Source: Rhizobium metallidurans (GTDB taxonomy: Bacteria; Pseudomonadota; Alphaproteobacteria; Rhizobiales; Rhizobiaceae). From it: a stretch of 64,000 nucleotides of DNA. The stretch is from contig NZ_JACIDW010000004.1 in assembly GCF_014196505.1 (NCBI RefSeq), positions 1-64,000 of the forward strand. Direction: 5' to 3'. This document shows, piece after piece, positions 8,925 through 18,306 of the stretch. The notes below the pieces were generated by a model that had not been told where the DNA came from, made no database searches, and worked only from the letters and a program-made list of their open reading frames with translations. The position numbers and the translations under genes are program-made. Within the stretch, counting starts at the first letter, position 1; the number at the start of each line of letters is the position of its first letter.

Positions 8925-9836
8925 ATGAGCGCAACGGTCGAATTCGCGAAGATGAACGGGCTTGGCAACAAGATCCTGGTTGTCGACATGCGCGGGCGCA
9001 CCGACAAGGTGACGCCTCAGGCCGCCATCGCGCTCAATGCCGATGCCGCGACTGCGTTCGACCAGATCATGGCGATCCATGATCCGAAGGCCGAGGGCAC
9101 CGATGCCTGGATCGACATCTTGAACTGCGACGGCACCAAGGCGCAGGCCTGCGGCAACGGCACGCGCTGCGTGGTGCAGGCGCTTTCGGCCGAAACCGGC
9201 CAGAAGGTCTTCACCTTACAGACCGTTGCCGGCATCCTGAACGCCGCCGAACTCGCGGACGGGACCATCTCGGTCGACATGGGCAGACCGGTGTTTGAGT
9301 GGGACAAGATCCCGCTGGCTGAAGAGTTCTTCGATACCAGCCGCATCGAGCTGCAGATCGGCCCGATCGACAATCCGGTGCTGCATTCGCCTTCAGCCAT
9401 GTCGATCGGCAATCCGCACGCGATCTTCTGGGTCGACAGGGATCCGATGAGCTTCGATCTGGAGCGCTTCGGGCCGCTGCTCGAAAACCATCCGATGTTT
9501 CCCGAGAAGGCCAACATCACGCTGGCGCAGGTGACGTCCGACGCAAGCCTGCGCACCCGCACCTGGGAACGCGGCGCCGGCCTGACGCTTGCCTGCGGTT
9601 CGGCCGCCTGTGCTGCCGGCGTTTCCGCCGCGCGCACCGGCCGCACAGGGCGCAAGGTCACCATCGACGTCGCAACCGCGCCGAGCCGGCAGCCGCTCAC
9701 CATCGAATGGCGTGAGGACGACCACGTTGTCATGACCGGTCCCGCCGAATGGGAATGGTCGGGCACCGTCGATCCCGTGACCGGCGCCTGGCAGCGCGAT
9801 GAGGCGGTCGAGGCTCCGGGGGCGGAAGCCAAGTGA
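8925..9836 (+). CDS. dapF: Diaminopimelate epimerase
   Basis: Converts LL- to meso-diaminopimelate for lysine and peptidoglycan synthesis. The 303-residue product carries both active-site cysteine motifs, ACGNGTRC in the N-terminal half and [11 protein letters not shown] in the C-terminal half. The reading frame is open to 8847, but similarity begins at [11 protein letters not shown], so the start is ATG 8925 (ATG 8910 is also possible). The stop overlaps the GTG start of mtaB, placing dapF first in a dapF-mtaB-ftsY-yciB unit. Confidence 0.94.
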   Translation: MSATVEFAKMNGLGNKILVVDMRGRTDKVTPQAAIALNADAATAFDQIMAIHDPKAEGTDAWIDILNCDGTKAQACGNGTRCVVQALSAETGQKVFTLQTVAGILNAAELADGTISVDMGRPVFEWDKIPLAEEFFDTSRIELQIGPIDNPVLHSPSAMSIGNPHAIFWVDRDPMSFDLERFGPLLENHPMFPEKANITLAQVTSDASLRTRTWERGAGLTLACGSAACAAGVSAARTGRTGRKVTIDVATAPSRQPLTIEWREDDHVVMTGPAEWEWSGTVDPVTGAWQRDEAVEAPGAEAK

Positions 9837-11107
9837 GCGGGGTCGAGGTCATCACCTTCGGCTGTCGTCTGAATATCTACGAATCCGAAGTGATGCGGGC
9901 CGAGGCCGAGAAGGCCGGGCTCAACAACGCGATACTGGTCAACACCTGCGCGGTAACCGGCGAGGCCGTGCGCCAGGCGCGCCAGGCGATCCGCCGCGCG
10001 CGTCGCGACAATCCCGAAGCCCGCATCATCGTCACCGGCTGCGCCGCGCAAACCGAGAAGGAGACCTTCGCCGGGATGGCCGAGGTCGATGCGGTGCTCG
10101 GCAACGAAGAGAAGCTCGCAAGCGCCAATTACCGCGCGCTGCCGGATTTCGGCGTCTCGGCCGAAGAGAAGCTGCGCGTCAACGACATCATGAGCGTCAA
10201 GTCGACCGCGCCGCAGATGGTCAAGCACATCGACGGCCACGTGCGCGCCTTCATCCAGGTGCAGAACGGCTGCGACCACCGCTGCACCTTCTGCATCATC
10301 CCCTATGGCCGCGGCAATTCGCGCTCGGTGCCGATGGGGTCGGTGGTCGATCAGGCGCGCAAGCTCACCGAAAGCGGCTATCGCGAGATCGTGCTGACGG
10401 GCGTCGACGCCACCAGCTACGGCGCCGACCTGCCGGGCGAGCCGACACTCGGGCTGCTGGCGAAGACGCTTCTGAAGCAGGTGCCGGATATCCGGCGTCT
10501 CCGGCTATCGTCGATCGACAGCATCGAGGCGGACCGGCATCTCCTCGATCTCATCGCCGACGAAGCGCGCTTCATGCCGCATCTGCATCTGTCGCTGCAG
10601 CATGGCGACGACATGATCCTGAAGCGGATGAAGCGCCGGCACTCCAGCGCCGATGCGCTTGATTTCGTCAACGAGGTCAGAAGGCTGCGGCCGGAGATCT
10701 CGATCGGCGCCGACATGATCGCCGGTTTCCCGACCGAGACGGAAGCGATGTTCGACAACGCGGTGAGGCTCGCCGAGGACGCGCGGATCGCGCATCTGCA
10801 CGTCTTCCCCTACAGCCCGCGACCGGGAACCCCGGCGGCACGGATGCCGCAGCTCGACCGGCGGCTCGTCAAGGAGCGGGCGGCGCGGCTGCGCGCCACT
10901 GGACATATGCTGCATCAGTCCCATCTCGACGGCATGGTGGGCACGCGGCAATGGCTGCTGGTGGAAAACAACGGACTGGCCCATACGGAAAACTTCACGC
11001 TTGTCGCGGCACCGGGGCTCAAGCCACGGGCGCTGGTCGAGGTCGATATCATCGGCCACGACGGCAAGCACCTCGACATGCAACTGACGGCCGCCGACGC
11101 GGCCTGA
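9833..11107 (+). CDS. mtaB: tRNA t6A37 methylthiotransferase MtaB
   Basis: Converts N6-threonylcarbamoyladenosine at tRNA position 37 to its 2-methylthio form. The 424-residue product has an N-terminal UPF0004 domain with cysteines in [15 protein letters not shown] and TGCAAQ for the first iron-sulphur cluster, then a radical SAM domain with CDHRCTFC, and a C-terminal TRAM-like region. It starts with GTG overlapping the dapF stop (GTGA). ftsY follows 15 bp downstream. Confidence 0.93.
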   Translation: MSGVEVITFGCRLNIYESEVMRAEAEKAGLNNAILVNTCAVTGEAVRQARQAIRRARRDNPEARIIVTGCAAQTEKETFAGMAEVDAVLGNEEKLASANYRALPDFGVSAEEKLRVNDIMSVKSTAPQMVKHIDGHVRAFIQVQNGCDHRCTFCIIPYGRGNSRSVPMGSVVDQARKLTESGYREIVLTGVDATSYGADLPGEPTLGLLAKTLLKQVPDIRRLRLSSIDSIEADRHLLDLIADEARFMPHLHLSLQHGDDMILKRMKRRHSSADALDFVNEVRRLRPEISIGADMIAGFPTETEAMFDNAVRLAEDARIAHLHVFPYSPRPGTPAARMPQLDRRLVKERAARLRATGHMLHQSHLDGMVGTRQWLLVENNGLAHTENFTLVAAPGLKPRALVEVDIIGHDGKHLDMQLTAADAA

Positions 11108-11122
11108 CCTGACGGAATTCTC

Positions 11123-12715
11123 ATGGCGTTCAGCTTCATCAAAAAGGTCTTCACCTTCGGCCCCGACAAGACGGCGGAAGAGCAGGCGCCGGATACCAAG
11201 ACCCCCCCTGGCCTGCCGGCCATCCCCCCCACAGGTGGGGGGACGGACACGGGGCACGATCGTCGCCAACCATCCGACGACCTGCCTGTTGCCGCCGATC
11301 CGGCGCTGCCGGAGGAGATGGAGACGGCCGGTGGACCTTCGGCCGATCGTCAGGATGTCGCCGAGGACGAGGTGTCCGAGGATTTGCCGACGGCGCTGGC
11401 GACCGATGATGTCGGACTGGTGCCTTTGTCCCTGCTGGAGGCCGAGGCGGAGGCGGAGTCTGTTGAAAAGACCCCCCCTACCCTGCCGGGCATCCCCCCC
11501 ACAGGTGGGGGGATTGAGCTGGAGCACGACCTTCGCCAGCCGGCTGACGACAGCGCGGATGGACCCGATGCCGACCTCGCCAAGAGCGAAGACGATATCG
11601 GGGCGCAAGACGCCGCCGCGAGTCTCCCCCCACCTGTGGGGGGGATGCCCGGCAGGGTAGGGGGGGAAGCCGCGGACGCCGACGCCCCCGAACCAACGCA
11701 GGTCAACACAGACACCCCCATCCTCCCCAAGGGCTTCTCCACCGCCGCCGCGACCCCCGAATCCGTCGCCATCGTGGCCCCGGCCAAGCTCAACTGGTTC
11801 CAGCGCCTGCGCGCCGGGCTGGCCCGCACCTCCTCGCAGCTGACAGGCCAGATCTCGGCGCTCTTCACCAAGCGCAAGCTCGACGACGACACGCTGCAGG
11901 ATCTCGAGGACCTCCTGATCCAGGCCGATCTCGGCGTCGAGACGGCGCTGCGCGTCACCGATACGCTGGCGTCGGAACGCTACGGCAAGGACGTGTCGGG
12001 CGAGGATGTGAGCCGGATCATGGCGGCCGAGATCACCAAGGTGCTGAAGCCGGTCGCCAAGCCCCTGCAGCTCGATCTCAGCCACAAGCCGCATGTCATC
12101 CTGGTCGTCGGCGTCAACGGCACCGGCAAGACCACCACGATAGGCAAGCTCGCCGCCAAGCTCTCCGGCGCCGGACTGAAGGTGATGGTTGCTGCCGGCG
12201 ATACGTTCCGCGCGGCGGCGATCGAGCAGCTGAAGATCTGGGCGGACCGCACCAAGTCGGAATTCGTCGGCACCAAGCTCGGCGCCGATGCGGCCGGGCT
12301 TGCCTATGATGCCTTCGAGCAGGCCAGGCAGAAGAAATGCGACGTGCTGATCATCGACACGGCCGGCCGCCTGCAGAACAAGACCGAGCTGATGGCCGAA
12401 CTCGAGAAGATCGTGCGCGTGCTCGGCAAGCTCGACCCCGACGCGCCGCACACCGTGCTGCAGACGCTCGACGCGACCACCGGCCAGAATGCCCTGAGCC
12501 AGGTCGAGATCTTCCGCAACGTCGCCGGCGTCAACGGCCTGATCATGACCAAGCTCGACGGCACGGCGCGCGGCGGCATCCTCGTCGCCATCTCCGCCAA
12601 GCACAAGCTGCCGGTCTATTTCATCGGCGTCGGCGAAGGCGTGGACGATCTGGAGCCCTTCGAGGCCGAGGATTTCGCTCAGGCGATCGCGGGGCTGGGA
12701 GAGGCGCGGGGCTGA
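11123..12715 (+). CDS. ftsY: Signal recognition particle receptor FtsY
   Basis: SRP-receptor GTPase that docks translating ribosomes at the membrane. The C-terminal NG domain (about residues 215-530) has the P-loop GVNGTGKTTT, DTAGR, and TKLDGTARGG. The N-terminal 210 residues are acidic and low in complexity, as in other proteobacteria, but contain three blocks (KTPPGLPAIPPTGGG, KTPPTLPGIPPTGGG, SLPPPVGGMPGRVGG) encoded by an intergenic-type palindromic repeat inserted in frame. The 530-residue length is therefore inflated. It is preceded by mtaB and followed 129 bp later by yciB. Confidence 0.96.
   Translation: MAFSFIKKVFTFGPDKTAEEQAPDTKTPPGLPAIPPTGGGTDTGHDRRQPSDDLPVAADPALPEEMETAGGPSADRQDVAEDEVSEDLPTALATDDVGLVPLSLLEAEAEAESVEKTPPTLPGIPPTGGGIELEHDLRQPADDSADGPDADLAKSEDDIGAQDAAASLPPPVGGMPGRVGGEAADADAPEPTQVNTDTPILPKGFSTAAATPESVAIVAPAKLNWFQRLRAGLARTSSQLTGQISALFTKRKLDDDTLQDLEDLLIQADLGVETALRVTDTLASERYGKDVSGEDVSRIMAAEITKVLKPVAKPLQLDLSHKPHVILVVGVNGTGKTTTIGKLAAKLSGAGLKVMVAAGDTFRAAAIEQLKIWADRTKSEFVGTKLGADAAGLAYDAFEQARQKKCDVLIIDTAGRLQNKTELMAELEKIVRVLGKLDPDAPHTVLQTLDATTGQNALSQVEIFRNVAGVNGLIMTKLDGTARGGILVAISAKHKLPVYFIGVGEGVDDLEPFEAEDFAQAIAGLGEARG
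11199..11242 (+). repeat. Type 2 palindromic repeat end inside ftsY, copy A
   Basis: Forty-four bases beginning AGACCCCCCC and ending CCCACAGGTGGGGGG, nearly identical to copy B at 11469. It encodes KTPPGLPAIPPTGGG in the FtsY acidic region. Similarity to copy B continues weakly for about 50 further bases (encoding HDxRQPxDD in both). Confidence 0.8.
11469..11668. repeat. Complete type 2 palindromic repeat inside ftsY, copies B and C
   Basis: Copy B (11469-11512) and copy C (11621-11668) are inverted versions of the same roughly 40-base sequence, with core CTGCCGGGCATCCCCCCCAC and its complement. They flank about 110 bases, giving the same layout as the intergenic element at 2856-2992. The unit is translated through without a stop and adds about 67 residues to FtsY. 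Confidence 0.8.
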
Positions 12716-12844
12716 TCGGCCCGATCAGCGCGGTGCCATTGCCGTCAATGGCGATTGATGCCACAGATATGCCCGCAACGGCGCGCAAGCGTCGCGGATC
12801 AAGACTAGACCCAAGACTACACCAGGGAACGGATTAGGGACCTC

Positions 12845-13489
12845 ATGACGACCGAAAGCGATATCACCCCGTCGGCTGCCGACAAGCATCATCCGATGCT
12901 CAAGCTGGCGCTGGAGCTTGGGCCGTTGCTGATCTTCTTCTTCGCCAATCTGCGCGGCCCCTGGCTGGTCGAGAAGTTCCCCGTCCTGGCCTCGCTCGGC
13001 GGCCCCCTCTTCGTCGCCACGGCCCTGTTCATGGCGGCGACGGTGATCTCGCTCACCATCTCGAAGATCGTCCTCAAGCACCTGCCGGTCATGCCCTTCG
13101 TTTCGGGCGTCGTCGTTTTGATCTTCGGCTCGCTGTCGATCTATCTGCAGGACGAGACCTTCATCAAGATGAAGCCGACGATCATCAACGCGCTGTTCGG
13201 CCTGACGCTGCTCGCCGGGCTTCTGTTCGGCAAATCATTGCTCGGCTACGTCTTCAACGCCGCCTTCCAGCTCGACGCCGAGGGATGGCGCAAGCTGACG
13301 GTCCGCTGGGGCCTGTTCTTCCTGTTCCTCGCCGTTCTGAACGAGATCGTCTGGCGCAACTTCTCCGACGACACCTGGGTCGCCTTCAAGGTCTGGGGCA
13401 CGATGCCGATCACCATCCTGTTCACGCTGGCGCAGATGCCGCTGATCATGAAGCACACGATCGCGCCCGAGGGAGAAGCCGGCCAGTGA
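12845..13489 (+). CDS. yciB: Inner membrane-spanning protein YciB (septation protein A)
   Basis: Polytopic inner-membrane protein of 214 residues of the IspZ/YciB family, with about six hydrophobic segments and the typical N-terminal block [14 protein letters not shown] and C-terminal aromatic-rich [13 protein letters not shown]. The family is implicated in cell-envelope synthesis and septation; the biochemical role is unsettled. It overlaps the DUF2585 gene by GTGA, indicating translational coupling. Confidence 0.9.
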   Translation: MTTESDITPSAADKHHPMLKLALELGPLLIFFFANLRGPWLVEKFPVLASLGGPLFVATALFMAATVISLTISKIVLKHLPVMPFVSGVVVLIFGSLSIYLQDETFIKMKPTIINALFGLTLLAGLLFGKSLLGYVFNAAFQLDAEGWRKLTVRWGLFFLFLAVLNEIVWRNFSDDTWVAFKVWGTMPITILFTLAQMPLIMKHTIAPEGEAGQ

Positions 13490-14073
13490 CGGCGCTCGGA
13501 GCGGCGGAGAGAGCCAGGAACCAGACCTTCTGGTTCATCGCCTGCCTGGCCGTTCTGCTGGCGCAGATCGTCGCCGAATATCTGATGGGGCGCACGCTGA
13601 TCTGCACCTGCGGCTATGTCAAGCTGTGGGAGGGCACCGTCAATTCCAGCGGCAACTCGCAGCACATCTCCGACTGGTACACGCCGTCGCACATCATCCA
13701 CGGCTTCGTGTTCTACGGCCTGGCGCATCTCGTGCTGCGCGGCAAGCCGATCGCGATGAAACTGCTCCTGGCGGTGGTGATCGAATCCGGCTGGGAGCTT
13801 CTGGAGAACTCGCCCATCATCATCGACCGCTATCGCACCGCAACGATCTCGCTCGACTATTACGGCGACAGCATCCTGAACTCCGCGATGGACACCGTGT
13901 TCATGGCGCTCGGCTTCTTCTTCGCCTGGCGTGCGCCGGTCTGGCTGACGGTGACGCTCGCCATCTTCTTCGAGCTCTTCACCGGATACATGATCCGCGA
14001 CAACCTGACGCTCAACGTGCTGATGCTGGTCTGGCCGCTGGAGGCGGTGAAGACGTGGCAGGGCGGGGCCTAG
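13486..14073 (+). CDS. DUF2585 (UPF0314) family membrane protein
   Basis: Predicted 195-residue inner-membrane protein of a family found next to yciB in Rhizobiales, with conserved [25 protein letters not shown] and [10 protein letters not shown] blocks and four to five hydrophobic segments. The start is the GTG that overlaps the yciB stop codon. The frame is open further upstream within yciB, but that part is a shadow. Function unknown; coupling to yciB suggests an envelope role. Confidence 0.85.
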   Translation: MTALGAAERARNQTFWFIACLAVLLAQIVAEYLMGRTLICTCGYVKLWEGTVNSSGNSQHISDWYTPSHIIHGFVFYGLAHLVLRGKPIAMKLLLAVVIESGWELLENSPIIIDRYRTATISLDYYGDSILNSAMDTVFMALGFFFAWRAPVWLTVTLAIFFELFTGYMIRDNLTLNVLMLVWPLEAVKTWQGGA

Positions 14074-14110
14074 AGCTGCAAGCTCCAGGCCCAGACCTTA
14101 ATTCAAATCC

Positions 14111-14941
14111 TTAGAACGTCGCCATCTTCGGGTCCGGCCCCATGCGCGCCGTGCTGCTGTCGAGCTTGGCGATCTCGGCCATGTCGTCGCCATCGAGCTT
14201 GAAGTCGAAGACCTGGAAGTTCTCGACGATGCGCGACGGCGTCACCGATTTCGGGATGACGACGAGGCCGCTGTCCATGTGCCAGCGGATGATCACCTGC
14301 GCCGGCGTCTTGCCGTGCTTCTGAGCGATCTTGGCGAGAACCGGGTGGGCGATCAGCTTGCCCTGGCCGAGCGGGCTCCAGGACTGCGTGGCGATGTTGA
14401 GCTTCTTGTGCGCCTCCTGCGCCACCTTCTGCTGGAAGTCGGGATGCAGCTCGATCTGGTTGATGACGGGCACGGCGCCGGTCTCCGAAACCAGCCGTTC
14501 GATATGCTCGGGGTAGAAGTTCGATACGCCGATCGATTTCGCCCGGCCCTCTTCGCGCAGCTTGATGAAGGCCTTCCACGTATCGACATAGGCGTCGCGG
14601 TTCGGCGCCGGCCAGTGGATGAGGTAGAGGTCGACGTAATCGGTGCCCAGTCGCTTCAGGCTGTTGTCGAACGCCTTCAGCGTCGTCTCGTAGCCCTGCT
14701 CCGAATTCCAGAGCTTGGTCGTGAGAAAGATGTCCTTGCGGTCGACGCCCGACGAGCGGATGCCCTCGCCGACGCCCTCCTCGTTTTCATAGACGGCGGC
14801 CGTATCGACATGGCGATAGCCGGCCTCGATGGCCGCGCGCACCGCGGGTGCCGCCATGTCGTTGGGCGTCTGCCAGACGCCGAGGCCGACCTGGGGAATG
14901 GAATGCCCGTCGTGAAACGTGATGATGGATTGCTGTGCCAC
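14111..14941 (-). CDS. Aldo/keto reductase (DkgA-like)
   Basis: NADPH-dependent carbonyl reductase of 276 residues. The catalytic tetrad is visible as Asp and Tyr in DTAAVYENE, Lys in TTKLWN and His in LIHWP. The C-terminal IPKSVTPSRI block binds NADPH. Sequence type resembles 2,5-diketogluconate reductases, but many members reduce assorted aldehydes. The start is taken as GTG 14941 (VAQQSIITFHDG), preceded by CGGAGA. Extension upstream gives an unrelated arginine-rich leader. Confidence 0.88.
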   Translation of the reverse strand: MAQQSIITFHDGHSIPQVGLGVWQTPNDMAAPAVRAAIEAGYRHVDTAAVYENEEGVGEGIRSSGVDRKDIFLTTKLWNSEQGYETTLKAFDNSLKRLGTDYVDLYLIHWPAPNRDAYVDTWKAFIKLREEGRAKSIGVSNFYPEHIERLVSETGAVPVINQIELHPDFQQKVAQEAHKKLNIATQSWSPLGQGKLIAHPVLAKIAQKHGKTPAQVIIRWHMDSGLVVIPKSVTPSRIVENFQVFDFKLDGDDMAEIAKLDSSTARMGPDPKMATF

Positions 14942-15089
14942 AATAAATCTCCGCGAAAGCGATGAATGGAACGGGGCGTGTTGAACGGCGACCGTGCCGC
15001 CGTTTCCCGAAGCGCCTCTCAGCCCGGGCGCCGGTCGCATTGCATATAGGTCAGGCGGGCGGCGATATCACCCCTCGCCCGCGCCAGCT

Positions 15090-15638
15090 TCATAAAACCC
15101 TGACGACGGTACCCTTGCGCAGATGCGGCAATACCCGGTTCATGTCGCGCCGATGAATGGCGATGCAGCCCTCCGTCGGCTGGTAGCCGGGGCGGATCAG
15201 GTGGAAGAAGATCGCCGAGCCCCGGTTGCGGACGCGCGAGGTGACGTTCCAGTCCATGACCAGGCAGACGTCGTAGAGCCCGTCGTCGCGCTTCATCTTT
15301 TCGTGGCTTTTGCCAAACGGCGCCCTGACCAGCCTGTTGTAGTTGGCGTTTTCAGGCTGATCGCACCACAGCATGTCGGCACGGATCAGGCGAATCGGTA
15401 GCCGGGTTCGCAGGCCGGAGATTCTTTCGCCGCGCGCGAAGCCCGAAAGCAGCCGCATTTCGCCGATCGGCGTGGCGCCGTCGCCTTCACGCTTGCGTGT
15501 GGTGCGCCCCGAGCGACCAACAGCGGCGGGCACCGTGATTGTCCCGAATTGCAGCAAAGCCCGGCTTTTCTGCCCCGGTGACGGTCGAACGGTGATGATC
15601 CTTGGTTGTATAGACGGTTTCCGCCTTGTTTTTTCCAT
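15090..15638 (-). CDS. L,D-transpeptidase (YkuD domain)
   Basis: Probable peptidoglycan 3-3 cross-linking enzyme or related acyltransferase of about 182 residues. The YkuD active site is visible near the C-terminus: His in FFHLIRPGYQP, and the nucleophilic Cys in TEGCIAIHRRD. There is no recognisable signal peptide, only a basic N-terminus (MEKTRRKPS), so the route to the periplasm is unclear. ATG 15638 was chosen over upstream TTG or GTG. It is divergent from the response-regulator gene. Confidence 0.82.
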   Translation of the reverse strand: MEKTRRKPSIQPRIITVRPSPGQKSRALLQFGTITVPAAVGRSGRTTRKREGDGATPIGEMRLLSGFARGERISGLRTRLPIRLIRADMLWCDQPENANYNRLVRAPFGKSHEKMKRDDGLYDVCLVMDWNVTSRVRNRGSAIFFHLIRPGYQPTEGCIAIHRRDMNRVLPHLRKGTVVRVL

Positions 15639-15724
15639 GTTTCTCACATGTTTTTGCAATTGCCGGGGCAGTGATTGAAATCATATAGCACCATATACGA
15701 CAACAGCTTGGTATCCTGATCTTT

Positions 15725-15744
15725 GCCAACATCCTAAAGTTGGC
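15725..15744. promoter_or_regulatory. Inverted repeat upstream of the response-regulator gene
   Basis: GCCAAC and GTTGGC, separated by eight bases, lie 40-59 bp before the regulator start, in the divergent intergenic region. It could be an operator or part of a leader hairpin; neither is shown. Confidence 0.35.
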
Positions 15745-15783
15745 GTAGGAGTAAGGGGACCAGATGGCGAGGGACATAGCCGC

Positions 15784-16467
15784 ATGACAGCACGCACCAT
15801 TTTGTTGGTGGATGATGACGACGACCTCCGCGAAACCCTCACGGAGCAGCTCGCGCTCTATGACGAGTTCACGGTTCTCCAGGAATCCACGGCTGCCAAG
15901 GGCGTCGAGCGCGCCCGCGCGACGGCCATCGATCTCCTGATCATGGATGTCGGCCTTCCCGATATGGATGGCCGCGAGGCGGTGAAGCTCTTGCGCAAGG
16001 GTGGCCTCAAGGCGCCGATCATCATGCTGACGGGCCATGACACCGATTCGGATACCATCCTCGGCCTCGAGGCCGGCGCCAACGACTACGTGACGAAGCC
16101 CTTCCGCTTCGCCGTGCTGCTTGCCCGCATCCGCGTGCAGCTGCGCCAGCACGAGCAGAGCGAGGACGCCACCTTCAGTGTCGGCCCCTATGTCTTCAAG
16201 CCGAGCCAGAAGCTTCTGACCACGGAAAACGGCCAGAAGATCCGCCTCACGGAAAAGGAAGCGGCGATCATCCGCTATCTCTACCGCGCCGAACAGAAGG
16301 TCGTGACCCGCGACGTGCTGCTCGAGGAAGTCTGGGGCTACAATTCCGGCGTCACCACCCATACGCTCGAAACCCACGTCTACCGCCTGCGCCAGAAGAT
16401 CGAGCGCGATCCGTCGAACGCCGAGATCCTGGTCACGGAAAACGGCGGCTACAAGATCGTACCGTAG
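15784..16467 (+). CDS. OmpR/PhoB-family response regulator, CenR/OtpR-like
   Basis: Two-domain regulator of 227 residues. The receiver domain has the acidic pocket VDDDDD, the phospho-acceptor Asp in LLIMDVGLPDM and the Lys in VTKPF. The C-terminal winged helix contains the recognition segment THTLETHVYRLRQKIE. Sequence style and the adjacent cyclic-nucleotide-binding gene resemble the envelope-stress regulator called OtpR in Brucella and CenR in other alphaproteobacteria; this assignment is from memory. No histidine kinase is adjacent, so it is an orphan regulator here. The partner gene starts two bases after its stop. Confidence 0.85.
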   Translation: MTARTILLVDDDDDLRETLTEQLALYDEFTVLQESTAAKGVERARATAIDLLIMDVGLPDMDGREAVKLLRKGGLKAPIIMLTGHDTDSDTILGLEAGANDYVTKPFRFAVLLARIRVQLRQHEQSEDATFSVGPYVFKPSQKLLTTENGQKIRLTEKEAAIIRYLYRAEQKVVTRDVLLEEVWGYNSGVTTHTLETHVYRLRQKIERDPSNAEILVTENGGYKIVP

Positions 16468-16469
16468 CC

Positions 16470-16925
16470 ATGGCACTGAATGACGATATCCAGCTGCTGG
16501 CGCAGCTTCCGCTTTTCAACGGAATGTCGGAGGATCAGCTGCGGCTGATCGCCTTCGGCGCGGATCGGCGCGTGATCTCCAACGGGCAGATGCTTTTTCG
16601 CGAAAGCTCTCCCGCCGACAGTGCCTACGTCATCGTCAGCGGCAGCGTCGAATTGAGCCAGACCGGACGCGACAACAAGCCTGAGGTTCAGGCGGTGGTC
16701 GGGTCCGGCACGCTTCTCTCGGAGCTTGCGCTCGTCACGCTGGTCGAGCGCAAGTTCACGGCGATCGCCCGCGAGGACACGGCGATCATCCGCGTCACCC
16801 GCGCGCTGTTTCATAGGCTGATCGAGGAATATCCGGACGCGGCGCTTCTGATCCAGCAGCGCATCCGCGACAATATCGCAGCCCTGGCGGCCAAGGCCGC
16901 CGCCGAGCTTCACCGCTTCGCCTGA
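16470..16925 (+). CDS. Cyclic-nucleotide-binding domain protein
   Basis: A 151-residue protein made of a single cNMP-binding beta-roll (ELSLVTLVERKFTAIAREDTAIIRV region) with no helix-turn-helix. The phosphate-binding arginine motif of true cAMP binders is not clearly present. In Brucella the equivalent gene is described as a cAMP-dependent protein kinase regulatory-subunit-like protein next to otpR. It lies two bases downstream of the regulator, so the two are co-transcribed. Function unknown; ligand binding is inferred. Confidence 0.8.
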   Translation: MALNDDIQLLAQLPLFNGMSEDQLRLIAFGADRRVISNGQMLFRESSPADSAYVIVSGSVELSQTGRDNKPEVQAVVGSGTLLSELALVTLVERKFTAIAREDTAIIRVTRALFHRLIEEYPDAALLIQQRIRDNIAALAAKAAAELHRFA

Positions 16926-16941
16926 GGCTCTTTTTCTACGT

Positions 16942-17745
16942 TTAAAGATCGAAATGCGCCGTCACCGGCACATGGTCGGACGGCCGGTCCCATCCGCGCG
17001 CCTCTTTCAGGATCTCGACGCGCTGCAGATGCGGCCCGAGGTCACGCGACGACCAGATATGGTCGAGACGCCGGCCGCGATCGGCTGCTTCCCAATCCTT
17101 GGCGCGGTAGCTCCACCATGTATAGAGCTTCTGCGTCTCCGGCACGTTCTGGCGCATCAGGTCCAGCCACTGGCCGCGCTTCATGACATCAAGCAGCCCC
17201 TCGGTCTCCACGGGCGTGTGGCTGACGATCTTCAACAGCTGCTTGTGCGACCAGACGTCGTGTTCCATTGGCGCGATATTGAGATCGCCCACCAGGATCG
17301 CCGAGGTATTGGCTTCGCCGTCGGCCTTGAGCAGCTTCATCTCCTCGATGAAATCGAGCTTGTGGCCGAATTTCGGATTGATCGTCCGATCCGGCTCGTC
17401 GCCACCGGCCGGCACATAGAAATTGTGGATGCGGATGCGCTTTCCCCCGCGCTCGAACACCGCCGAAATATGCCTGGAATCGCCCACCTTGCAGTAATCC
17501 TGACGATGGTCCTCGGTGAGCGGAAAGCGCGAGGCGATCGCCACCCCGTGATAGCCCTTCTGGCCATGGATGATCACATGCTCGTAGCCCATCGCCTTCA
17601 GCGGCGCCAAGGGAAACAGCTCGTTCGGCACCTTGGTTTCCTGCAGGCAGATGATATCGGGGCGATGCTTGAGGACGAGCTGCTCGACGATCGGCATGCG
17701 CAGCCGGACCGAATTGATGTTCCAGGTGGTGATCGAGAAGCCCAT
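16942..17745 (-). CDS. xthA: Exodeoxyribonuclease III
   Basis: AP endonuclease and 3'-5' exonuclease for base-excision repair, 267 residues. Endonuclease/exonuclease/phosphatase motifs are visible: TWNINSVR at the N-terminus, LQETK for metal binding, NFYVPAGG, VGDLNIAP and the C-terminal SDHVPVTAHFDL with the catalytic Asp-His. It converges with the cyclic-nucleotide-binding gene with 16 bases between. Confidence 0.94.
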   Translation of the reverse strand: MGFSITTWNINSVRLRMPIVEQLVLKHRPDIICLQETKVPNELFPLAPLKAMGYEHVIIHGQKGYHGVAIASRFPLTEDHRQDYCKVGDSRHISAVFERGGKRIRIHNFYVPAGGDEPDRTINPKFGHKLDFIEEMKLLKADGEANTSAILVGDLNIAPMEHDVWSHKQLLKIVSHTPVETEGLLDVMKRGQWLDLMRQNVPETQKLYTWWSYRAKDWEAADRGRRLDHIWSSRDLGPHLQRVEILKEARGWDRPSDHVPVTAHFDL

Positions 17746-17968
17746 TGCGCTGCCTTTTCCAGTTCCGTTCGACTGGCTTTAGAGCAAAGGCCGCATGGAT
17801 GGAACGGACGCGCGTGAAGAAAATGGGGGGAGAGGCGCGCCGTTCCGGGAGACAGGCCTGGCGCTTCCGGGATCGCTATCCAGGAGGATAGCCGGCTTGC
17901 ACGGCTAGCTCGGTCGATACGATCGCCGGGCGATCACATTCTAATTATATCAACTGGTTGGGAAGATT

Positions 17969-18043
17969 TGGAGCGGGCGAAGGGGTTCGAACCCTCGACC
18001 CCAACCTTGGCAAGGTTGTGCTCTACCACTGAGCTACACCCGC
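17969..18043 (-). tRNA. tRNA-Gly (GCC)
   Basis: Read on the minus strand: acceptor GCGGGTG pairs with CGCCCGC, the D-arm contains AGCTCAGTGGTAGAGC, the anticodon stem-loop is CAACC-TTGCCAA-GGTTG with anticodon GCC (plus-strand 18009-18011), the T-arm is GAGGGTTCGAACCCC, the discriminator is T, and CCA is encoded. The 75-nt molecule is complete. It stands alone. Confidence 0.96.
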
Positions 18044-18306
18044 TCATAATCCCGACGGCCTGTGGTAGTTTGGAGGACCGTGGGCGCCACCTTGCGGCGA
18101 CGGGCGCTATATCGCCCAAACGATTTTCAAATGCAACAGGGAAATGACGGAAAGGCGAAGAAAAATTTGAAAAGCTTTTCCCGCCCCACCTAAAATGCCG
18201 CAAATGCAGGGAAAAGCGGCGAACAGGCACGTTGCAAAAAACCGGAGGGAGACGTAATCAGGGGCGCCCTACCTTATGCGCCCCAATGCTAATGCTGGAA
18301 CGAGCC

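Noticed and set aside
8398..8928. Open frame of 176 codons between argG and dapF
   Set aside because: No family resemblance, no ribosome-binding site, and other frames are equally open.
10505..12604. Minus-strand 699-codon frame across mtaB and ftsY
   Set aside because: Crosses the boundary of two certain genes; length is due only to high GC.
17746..17968. Possible regulatory RNA between xthA and tRNA-Gly
   Set aside because: No stable fold, promoter or terminator seen; nothing to support a gene.
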